NCBI GenBank assembly: GCA_030837305.1
Contig: JAUPKT010000239.1
Coordinates: 1-6,705 of the forward strand
DNA from: Thermodesulfobacteriota bacterium
Lineage (GTDB): Bacteria; Desulfobacterota; Desulfomonilia; Desulfomonilales; Desulfomonilaceae
Direction: 5' to 3'
Length of the DNA: 6,705 nt
In this document: positions 1 through 5,424 of the stretch, in pieces
How the letters are laid out: every line of letters begins with the position of its first letter
How positions within the stretch are numbered: position 1 is the first letter of the stretch
Notes under the pieces: model-generated
Told to the model about the DNA's origin: nothing
Databases searched by the model: none
The model's input: only the letters and a program-made list of their open reading frames with translations
Program-made: the position numbers and the translations under genes

Positions 1-144
1 CAAGAAGGCATCGTTGAGGTATGCGGTTGAAGTCTCAGTGAATGCGTTCAGATAGACTGTTTTGTCTTCGGCAGAAAATGCAGGCGAGGGCAACCAGCTT
101 ACCATAAGCAAGGTGAGCGATAGTATTGTTCCTTTGATCTTCAT
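1..144 (-). CDS. Secreted/periplasmic protein of unknown function, N-terminal part only
   Basis: The minus strand reads open from an ATG at 144-142 to the left edge: 48 codons with no stop, so the C-terminus lies outside the window. The start of the protein is a textbook Sec signal peptide: a basic n-region (MKIKG), a hydrophobic core at about residues 7-18 (ILSLTLLMVSWL), then a PSPAFSAED junction with likely signal peptidase I cleavage after AFS (residue 24). The mature part begins AEDKTVYLNAFTETSTAYLN. I see no lipobox cysteine, so it is more likely a soluble periplasmic or exported protein than a lipoprotein. The ribosome-binding site is weak (GTGAG about 6 nt before the ATG). The gene is divergent from queH. 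I do not recognise the family from this fragment and assign no function. Confidence 0.68.
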   Translation of the reverse strand, partial: MKIKGTILSLTLLMVSWLPSPAFSAEDKTVYLNAFTETSTAYLNDAFL

Positions 145-166
145 GAGCGACTCACATCACGATTAA

Positions 167-195
167 TTGTTCGATGCCATAACCATAGCTTTAAT
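167..195 (+). promoter_or_regulatory. Weak sigma70-like promoter candidate upstream of queH
   Basis: In the divergent gap, TTGTTC (167-172) is followed after 17 nt by TTTAAT (190-195). The -10 box matches TATAAT at five of six bases; the -35 box matches only its TTG. The spacing is ideal and the site lies about 40 nt before the queH ATG. The region is AT-rich, so a chance match is quite possible. This is a sequence match only. Confidence 0.25.
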
Positions 196-236
196 TCAAT
201 GCTTAACACGACCTTACAGTGGAGACAACTGTTTTC

Positions 237-776
237 ATGAGAATATTGCTTCACACATGTTGTGCGCCATGCCTAGTGGTACCCTTGGATGACCTTCGTG
301 CCGAAGGGCACGACGTCACGTCGTTCTTCCACAATCCAAACATACATCCGTATTCCGAGTTTATGCGAAGAAAAGATGCTCTGGACTCCTACGTTCTCTC
401 CGAGAATGTGAGGCTCATCTTGGGACCTCAATCAGAGGAGATGGAAGAATGGTTTCGTCAAGTGGCGTTTCGAGAAGACCAGCGCTGCCTGGTGTGTTTT
501 CATCTGAGGATGAAGAGGACAGCAACGACTGCCCTGGAAAAGGGTCTTGACGCATTTTCGACCACGCTTTTTTACAGTCGGTTCCAGAAACACGATTTGC
601 TGAAAGAAGTCTGTGACTCCTTATCGGCTCAATTAGGGATACCCTTCGTCTATCGGGATTGGAGGCCCAGGTGGAATGAGGGTGTGAAACGCTATCGCTC
701 GTCCGGCCTTTATAGACAGAAGTATTGTGGTTGTATTTATAGCGAGAAAGAGCGGGTGTCAAAAATCGTTTCATAG
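237..776 (+). CDS. queH: Epoxyqueuosine reductase QueH (DUF208 family)
   Basis: QueH reduces epoxyqueuosine to queuosine at position 34 of tRNAs with GUN anticodons (Asp, Asn, His, Tyr), the last step of queuosine synthesis. It is the non-homologous replacement of the cobalamin-dependent enzyme QueG and acts in the cytoplasm. The protein (179 aa from this start) opens with MRILLHTCCAPC, the family's N-terminal cysteine motif (C8, C9, C12). It then has FFHNPNIHPYSEF (30-42), a CLVC pair (C84, C87), the FYSRFQKHD segment, and a C-terminal YCGC motif (C164, C166). Such cysteines hold an iron-sulfur cluster and an adjacent metal in the family. The length is close to the family norm. An in-frame GTG at 219 would add six residues, but the family normally begins at M-[KR]-ILLH, and GGAG at 221-224 can serve the ATG at 237, with a rather long spacing of 12 nt. 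No other queuosine gene is in view. Confidence 0.93.
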   Translation: MRILLHTCCAPCLVVPLDDLRAEGHDVTSFFHNPNIHPYSEFMRRKDALDSYVLSENVRLILGPQSEEMEEWFRQVAFREDQRCLVCFHLRMKRTATTALEKGLDAFSTTLFYSRFQKHDLLKEVCDSLSAQLGIPFVYRDWRPRWNEGVKRYRSSGLYRQKYCGCIYSEKERVSKIVS

Positions 777-787
777 GCAGTTTGTGG

Positions 788-817
788 TTGCGCACGGGTT
801 CCCATAAGGTATATAAA
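788..817 (+). promoter_or_regulatory. Possible promoter for the amidotransferase gene
   Basis: In the 78-bp gap after queH, TTGCGC (788-793) is followed after 18 nt by TATAAA (812-817), about 38 nt before the next ATG. The -10 box is good (five of six); the -35 box is poor beyond TTG. If real, the downstream gene has its own promoter and is not simply read through from queH. This is a motif match without further support. Confidence 0.28.
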
Positions 818-854
818 CAAGTATTCCTTGAAAAAAGTCTAAAGAGATACCCTT

Positions 855-1721
855 ATGAGAACCTTTCATCTGGGACGCGCTGTGAGGGTCGCGTTTTGCT
901 GGATTATTTGTACGGTGTGGTTTTTTGCGGTTATTCAGGTCCATGCCGCTGATTCGGTCCCAGGGAAAATTGGCGTTTCAAAGCGTCAGCCCTGGATCAT
1001 GGTCGGACTCACGCCCGAAGGATGCGCTGGAGGATGCAGGCGGCTTTATTCAGTCATTAAGGATTTTTCGGGCAATCCACAGGGTCTTATTTACCATTTC
1101 AGCGAGATTAATGTCGATCTTATTGCCCGGTTGCATCCTGAGTTCATTGTTCTCAGTCCCCAGGGGACGCCGTGGTGCCGTTACACCGGTCAGAGAGCCG
1201 TGGATCTACAAAATTTCTTGTGGACCTTACTCGTGGCCGCTGAGGACTTTCATGTCCCCGTATTGGGTGTATGCGGAGGCCATCAGGCTTTGTCGTTGGC
1301 GTTTGGCGGAAAGGTTGGTCCTATCAGGGGCGGAGAAGATGACTGCATGCCGTACAGTCGAGATCGTCAGAGCGGGAGTGTGGTCTTGAGTCAAACAACT
1401 CAGGATCCTATCTTCGAAGGAATAGATGAAGAGTTTCGCATGGTGGAGAGTCACTACGACGAGGTAAAGACTCTGCCGCCGGATTTTGTATTGCTGGCAT
1501 GGGATAAGATGAGTCCTCACCAGATTATCCGACATCGCCATCGACCGGTGTATGGCATTCAGGGTCATCCGGAGTCTTCTCTCGGGAGCAAGAGTGCGGG
1601 AGCAAGACTCCTGAGAAATTTCTTAGACATTGCAAAGAATTACAATGAGAATGTGAGAAATGTGTTCTTTGAGACGCCGAGACTCTTGACCTTTCAGAAA
1701 GGTAATTCTGTGGCCCCTTAA
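855..1721 (+). CDS. Exported class I glutamine amidotransferase-like protein
   Basis: The 288-aa protein has a class I glutamine amidotransferase (GATase1, triad type) fold. The nucleophile elbow is GVCGGHQAL, with C140 as the predicted nucleophile, and the catalytic His and Glu sit in IQGHPE (H238, E240), so the triad is intact. The expected glycine-rich strand is FIVLSPQGTPW (97-107). Such domains hydrolyse glutamine or related gamma-glutamyl amides and usually pass ammonia to a synthase. No synthase domain is fused and no partner gene is adjacent. Residues 1-31 look like a Sec signal peptide: Arg at 2, 8 and 11, a hydrophobic stretch at 12-29, and cleavage likely after VHA (31). There is no later plausible start before M49, so the leader appears genuine. 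C57, C61 and C108 are extra cysteines. The ATG at 855 has only a weak AAAGAG ribosome-binding site. The true substrate is unknown; a gamma-glutamyl hydrolase role is an alternative to amidotransfer. Confidence 0.8.
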   Translation: MRTFHLGRAVRVAFCWIICTVWFFAVIQVHAADSVPGKIGVSKRQPWIMVGLTPEGCAGGCRRLYSVIKDFSGNPQGLIYHFSEINVDLIARLHPEFIVLSPQGTPWCRYTGQRAVDLQNFLWTLLVAAEDFHVPVLGVCGGHQALSLAFGGKVGPIRGGEDDCMPYSRDRQSGSVVLSQTTQDPIFEGIDEEFRMVESHYDEVKTLPPDFVLLAWDKMSPHQIIRHRHRPVYGIQGHPESSLGSKSAGARLLRNFLDIAKNYNENVRNVFFETPRLLTFQKGNSVAP

Positions 1722-1872
1722 TGTATGCTTTCATGTTTTTTTCGGGCCCAAATTCTTGGTCTCCGGTTCCTCGTGAAAACACTGACCTGAACTCAGATAG
1801 CGTTGGGCGTGTGGCTTGTTACAGTTGTCGCACAACGGTTGCAGTAGATTGAAACTGGATTGGAGGTAATCC
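1722..1872 (+). other. Gene-free qmo leader region
   Basis: These 151 bp separate the amidotransferase gene from qmoA. I see no credible coding sequence and no clear -35/-10 pair. A run of seven T (1736-1742) follows the upstream stop codon but lacks a convincing stem before it. An inverted repeat, GTTGT-CGC-ACAAC (1824-1836), and the Shine-Dalgarno hairpin next to qmoA are the only ordered elements. A promoter for the qmo genes is expected here from the size of the gap, but I cannot point to it. Confidence 0.4.
1824..1836. repeat. Short inverted repeat, possible operator
   Basis: GTTGT (1824-1828) and ACAAC (1832-1836) are perfect inverted arms around CGC, 37 bp before the qmoA start. A TTGT at 1816-1819 lies a further 8 bp upstream and also pairs with the ACAA. 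TTGT/ACAA half-sites are used by Rex and by CRP/FNR-type regulators such as HcpR in sulfate reducers, but neither spacing here matches their usual 18-bp sites. Such a short palindrome can occur by chance. Confidence 0.2.
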
Positions 1873-1873
1873 A
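1856..1873 (+). promoter_or_regulatory. qmoA ribosome-binding site in a hairpin loop
   Basis: TGGATT (1856-1861) pairs perfectly with AATCCA (1868-1873), leaving the six-base loop GGAGGT, which is the Shine-Dalgarno sequence. GGAGG is 6 nt from the ATG at 1873, optimal spacing, which fixes the qmoA start. The last paired base is the A of the start codon. The pairing is visible in the sequence; any regulatory effect is inference. Confidence 0.55.
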
Positions 1874-3129
1874 TGGTGGATGAAACACAGAAGATTTTGG
1901 TGGTGGGAGGCGGAATCAGCGGAATGACCGTGGCCGTCGAAGCCGCCGAAGCAGGCGCAGAGGTGATCCTCATAGAACAAAAACCCTTTCTTGGCGGGCG
2001 AGTAGCAGGCTTGAATCAATATTTCCCCAAGTTGTGTCCGCCATTTTGTGGGTTGGAGATAAATTTTCGAAGGATCAAACAGAACCCAAACATACGGTAT
2101 CACACCCTTGCCAATGTCGACTCAATCACCGGAGGACCGGGAAATTATGACGTGACGGTGGTGGTTAAGCCGCGCTATGTGAACGACAATTGCACTGCAT
2201 GCGGCAAGTGTGCTGAGGTGTGTGAGACCGAGATACCTAATCCGGTGAACTTTGGCATGGACACGATAAAGGCCGCCTATCTTCCACAGGCAATGGCATT
2301 TCCCTTCAAGTATGTATTGGCGCCGGAGATCATAGGGACACCCGAAGCCGTTGCGTGTCGTGATGCCTGTTCGTATGGAGCCATAGACCTTGACATGAAA
2401 CCCGTGACGCTGAACTTGAAAGTTGCAGCAGTGGTTTGGGCGTCCGGCTGGGATCCATACGATGTTGCCCAAGTTGATTATCTTGGTTTCGGTAAGATTC
2501 CCGATGTTATAACAAGCCTTATGTTTGAGCGGCTTGCCTCACACAATGGGCCTACGAAAGGGAAATTGCTTCGTCCCTCCGACGGCAAAGAGGTGAATTC
2601 GGTTGCATTCATACAGTGTGCCGGGTCTCGAGATGAGAATCACCTCGCGTATTGCTCCGGGGTATGCTGCCTGGCATCCCTGAAGCAGGCACTCTATGTG
2701 AGAGAAAGGGTTCCCGAGGGCACGGCGCATATTTATTACATAGACGTGCGGGCCATGGGAAAGTACGAAGATTTCTACACACGGGTCCAGGAGGATAGCA
2801 ACATCGTTCTCACGAAAAGTAAGATTGCGCGGATATCGGTGGATAAAGAATCCGGGGGACTATTGATTGAGGGTGAAGATGTGGGCAATACCGGCAAGGT
2901 GAGACAAGTGGTCGACTTGGCGGTATTGGCCGTGGGTATGGTCCCCGGTACTGCCATGACAAAACCGAACATTGACATGGAGTACGATGATTTTGGCTTT
3001 GTGACGTCCCCCGGGATTTCCGGGATTATTCCAGCCGGTTGCGTGAAAGCCCCCATGGAGGTGGCTGCTTCGCTTCAGGACGCGACGGCTGCAGCCTTAA
3101 AAGCTATTCAGCACACGGTGGGGAGGTAG
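1873..3129 (+). CDS. qmoA: QmoA, HdrA-like FAD subunit of the Qmo complex
   Basis: QmoA is a flavoprotein of the Qmo complex, which passes electrons to APS reductase in sulfate reducers. The 418-aa protein begins with a Rossmann FAD motif, VVGGGISGM (G12, G14, G17), with E35 closing the second strand (LIEQKPFLGGR). It continues with the QmoA/HdrA hallmark NQYFPKLCPPFCGLEI (C55, C59). A ferredoxin-type motif follows, C107-x2-C110-x2-C113-x3-C117. A second would-be motif retains only C162 and C166, followed by YGAIDLDM. The HdrA-type signature QCAGSRD (C249) with YCSGVCC (C261, C265, C266) precedes a second nucleotide-binding part, and the C-terminus reads AGCVKAPMEVAASLQDATAAALKA. The length is typical. 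There is no transmembrane segment. GGGAGG in its last codons is the ribosome-binding site of qmoB, so the two are translationally coupled. A generic HdrA of another complex is the main alternative, but the pairing with qmoB argues against it. Confidence 0.92.
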   Translation: MVDETQKILVVGGGISGMTVAVEAAEAGAEVILIEQKPFLGGRVAGLNQYFPKLCPPFCGLEINFRRIKQNPNIRYHTLANVDSITGGPGNYDVTVVVKPRYVNDNCTACGKCAEVCETEIPNPVNFGMDTIKAAYLPQAMAFPFKYVLAPEIIGTPEAVACRDACSYGAIDLDMKPVTLNLKVAAVVWASGWDPYDVAQVDYLGFGKIPDVITSLMFERLASHNGPTKGKLLRPSDGKEVNSVAFIQCAGSRDENHLAYCSGVCCLASLKQALYVRERVPEGTAHIYYIDVRAMGKYEDFYTRVQEDSNIVLTKSKIARISVDKESGGLLIEGEDVGNTGKVRQVVDLAVLAVGMVPGTAMTKPNIDMEYDDFGFVTSPGISGIIPAGCVKAPMEVAASLQDATAAALKAIQHTVGR

Positions 3130-3133
3130 TTCG

Positions 3134-5272
3134 ATGGATCAAAAAATTGGTATTTACCTTTGCTCAGGTTGCGGCATTGGAGATTCTCTCGATCTCGAGG
3201 CTGTGAAATCCGTAGCGGAGGAGTCTTCTATCGCAAAATGTGAGATTCATCCCCATTTGTGCGGGCCTGAGGGCACTTTGCTGATGAGGAATGATGTCAA
3301 CGCCGGTGAAGTCAATTGCGTCGTCGCTGCAGCATGCTCAGGACGGGTCAAGACGGATGAATTCTATTTTGATCCCATGAGTACAATCTTAGAGCGCCTC
3401 AATTTTAGGGAGCACGTTGCATGGTGTCAGCCTGCCGGGGCTGAGGATACTCAGATGATGGCTGAGGACTACCTCAGAATGGCGTTAACTCGCGTCGAGA
3501 AGACGACGTTGCCCTCTCCGTATCTCGAAGGCACGGAGAAGGCCATCCTTGTTATAGGAGGCGGCATTTCAGGTATGCAGGCCGCGTTAGATGCGGCAGA
3601 GGCAGGCTACCAAGTTATGCTCCTGGAAAAGGAGCCGCAACTAGGTGGTTATATGGCTAAATGGTACAAGAACACCCCCAGCAAGCCGCCGTATCAGGAT
3701 GTTGAGGACATCTCGATTCAGGGACTGATCGATTCAGTATCATCCAATTCGAGCATAAAGGTTTTCACGAGTACGGTAATTGACAAGATATCCGGAGCCC
3801 CGGGCATGTTTGATGTCACCACAAACAATGGGGCAGGGACTTTTAAGGTGGGTTCCATTGTCTTGGCGGCCGGTTGGAAGCCGTATGATGCGGCCAAACT
3901 TGAGCATCTCTCGTATGGTAAACTACCGGATATCATCACGAATGTTCAGATGGAGGAGATGGCAAAATCCGGTAAGATTACGTGTCCTTCGGATGGATCA
4001 ACACCCGCTGTCACTGCCTTCATCCAATGTGCAGGCTCCCGAGACGCTAATCACCTTCCCTACTGCAGTGCAGTTTGCTGCAGGGTATCTTTGAAGCAGG
4101 CTGTTTACCTGAAAGAACAGGACGCGGAAAGCAAGGTGTTTGTTTTTTATAAGGACATGAGAACTCCGGAGCAGCACGAAGAGTTTTATAAGAAGGTGCA
4201 AAAGGATGGTGTAGTGTTCGTGAAAACGGACACCGCCAAGATTACAATATCAGAGGGATCAGAGCGTAAGTTATGCATTGAGGCGACGGATGAACTCCTG
4301 GGCGAGCCTGTCATGGTGGAAGTGGATCTTGTGGTGTTGGCCACGGGCATGCAGCCGGCGGTGCTTGACGATCCTATTCTCAACTTGGAATACAGACAGG
4401 GACCTGCGTTACCCGAATTGAAATACGGCTTTCCCGATTCTCACTTCGTGTGTTTCCCTTATGAAACTCGACGGACCGGCATTTATGCGGCCGGTTGCGT
4501 GCGTCAGCCCATGACGGCCACGAGATCTGGCAACGACGGCACAGGGGCTGCGCTCAAGGCAATCCAGTGTGTGGAGTTGACGTCTCAGGGTAAGGCTGTC
4601 CATCCACGGGCAGGCGACGTGTCGTATCCTGATCTGTTCATTCAACGGTGCACACAATGCAAGAGGTGCACAGAGGAATGCCCATTCGGCATGTACAACG
4701 AGGATGTAAAGGGCACGCCGTTGCCGCATCCTACCAGGTGCAGACGCTGCGCCATCTGCATGGGTTCCTGTCCGGAGCGTATTATCTCTTTTAACAACTA
4801 CTCGGTAGACATGATAGGTTCCATGATAAAATCCATCGTTGTTCCGGAGGAATATGATGAGAAACCCAGAATAGTCGGTCTCATCTGTGAGAACGATGCG
4901 TTCCCCGCCTTGGATATGGTAGGGATCCACAAACTTCACTATCCGCCGTGGGTTAGGTTCATACCTTTGCGATGTCTCGGTTCCATCAACCTGGTCTGGA
5001 TAGCGGACGCCCTGTCAAAAGGCATTGATGGTATCGTACTCTTCGGCTGTAAGCATGGAGATGATTACCAATGCCATTTCATAAAGGGGAGTGAACTTGC
5101 CAACACGAGAATGGAAAAGATCAAGGAAACTCTCGACAGATTGGTTCTCGAATCCGATAGAATCAGATTCGAACAAATCTCCATCGATGATTACTACAGA
5201 ATCCCAGTTATTCTGGAGGAGTTCACCGCAAAGTTGGAGGAGCTAGGCCCTAATCCGTACAAGGGATTCTAG
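3134..5272 (+). CDS. qmoB: QmoB, HdrA-like flavoprotein with two ferredoxin clusters and an MvhD-type domain
   Basis: QmoB is the larger HdrA-like subunit of the Qmo complex. Domains of the 712-aa protein in order: an N-terminal cysteine region (CSGCG at 10-14, with C36 and C43), as in HdrA; a Rossmann FAD motif VIGGGISGM (G142-G147) with LLEKEPQLGGYMAKW; the HdrA signature QCAGSRD (C299) with YCSAVCC (C311, C315, C316); then AAGCVRQPM near the end of the flavin domain. Two complete [4Fe-4S] ferredoxin motifs follow (C506, C509, C512, C516-P and C536, C539, C542, C546-P). Last is a C-terminal MvhD/FlpD-like domain from about 577, with C585, C614, C639 and C647 suited to a [2Fe-2S] cluster. 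In hydrogenase-linked Hdr systems MvhD connects the electron donor to HdrA. The ATG is 4 bp after the qmoA stop, with GGGAGG (3121-3126) 7 nt upstream. No membrane segment is visible. Confidence 0.93.
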   Translation: MDQKIGIYLCSGCGIGDSLDLEAVKSVAEESSIAKCEIHPHLCGPEGTLLMRNDVNAGEVNCVVAAACSGRVKTDEFYFDPMSTILERLNFREHVAWCQPAGAEDTQMMAEDYLRMALTRVEKTTLPSPYLEGTEKAILVIGGGISGMQAALDAAEAGYQVMLLEKEPQLGGYMAKWYKNTPSKPPYQDVEDISIQGLIDSVSSNSSIKVFTSTVIDKISGAPGMFDVTTNNGAGTFKVGSIVLAAGWKPYDAAKLEHLSYGKLPDIITNVQMEEMAKSGKITCPSDGSTPAVTAFIQCAGSRDANHLPYCSAVCCRVSLKQAVYLKEQDAESKVFVFYKDMRTPEQHEEFYKKVQKDGVVFVKTDTAKITISEGSERKLCIEATDELLGEPVMVEVDLVVLATGMQPAVLDDPILNLEYRQGPALPELKYGFPDSHFVCFPYETRRTGIYAAGCVRQPMTATRSGNDGTGAALKAIQCVELTSQGKAVHPRAGDVSYPDLFIQRCTQCKRCTEECPFGMYNEDVKGTPLPHPTRCRRCAICMGSCPERIISFNNYSVDMIGSMIKSIVVPEEYDEKPRIVGLICENDAFPALDMVGIHKLHYPPWVRFIPLRCLGSINLVWIADALSKGIDGIVLFGCKHGDDYQCHFIKGSELANTRMEKIKETLDRLVLESDRIRFEQISIDDYYRIPVILEEFTAKLEELGPNPYKGF

Positions 5273-5406
5273 TGATCTACCCAAGTCGACGGGCCGGACA
5301 ACGGTCCCGCAGGAGGATGCATAGGCCTGCGTGAGTGCAGTTTTCGGGTGACCGGAACATTAGCCTACGGCAGGCCGCACAGGCTACTCCGATACTAAAC
5401 ATTTGA
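5273..5406 (+). other. Structured gap between qmoB and the hdrD-like gene
   Basis: This 134-bp spacer contrasts with the 4-bp qmoA/qmoB junction. It holds several inverted repeats: CGGGCCG (5290-5296) pairs with CGG-T-CCCG (5302-5309) with one bulged T and a GACAA loop; GCAGG (5309-5313) pairs with CCTGC (5326-5330); GGCCTGC (5324-5330) pairs with GCAGGCC (5370-5376) across a long loop. These are partly mutually exclusive. None is followed by a T-tract, so they do not look like an intrinsic terminator. AGGAGG at 5311-5316 has no start codon at a workable distance. An RNA processing or stability element between cistrons is possible. Confidence 0.4.
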
Positions 5407-5424
5407 TTGAACAAAGGAAAAGCC

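Noticed and set aside
219..236. GTG start for queH, adding six residues
   Set aside because: No ribosome-binding site lies upstream of 219, and the family's N-terminus begins at MRILLHTCCAPC; the ATG at 237 is preferred.
925..1389. Plus-strand alternative frame (154 aa) inside the amidotransferase gene
   Set aside because: The frame containing the catalytic triad and signal peptide is clearly the coding one; this frame has no motif.
1688..1742. Terminator after the amidotransferase gene (stem ACCTTT-CAG-AAAGGT and the T7 run)
   Set aside because: The stem (1690-1704) lies inside the coding region and is separated from the T-run by more than 30 nt; no GC-rich stem directly precedes the T-run.
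4409..4939. Long minus-strand open frame (176 aa) opposite qmoB
   Set aside because: It is wholly antisense to the conserved QmoB ferredoxin and MvhD regions, shows no recognisable motif, and looks like a codon-bias shadow.
5331..5351. Mini-ORF starting at GTG after AGGAGG in the qmoB/hdrD-like gap
   Set aside because: Only six codons, and the spacing from AGGAGG to the GTG is 14 nt, too long for efficient initiation.
5407..5424. TTG start for the hdrD-like gene
   Set aside because: The ATG at 5425 has AAGGA at ideal spacing; the TTG would place that site inside the coding region.
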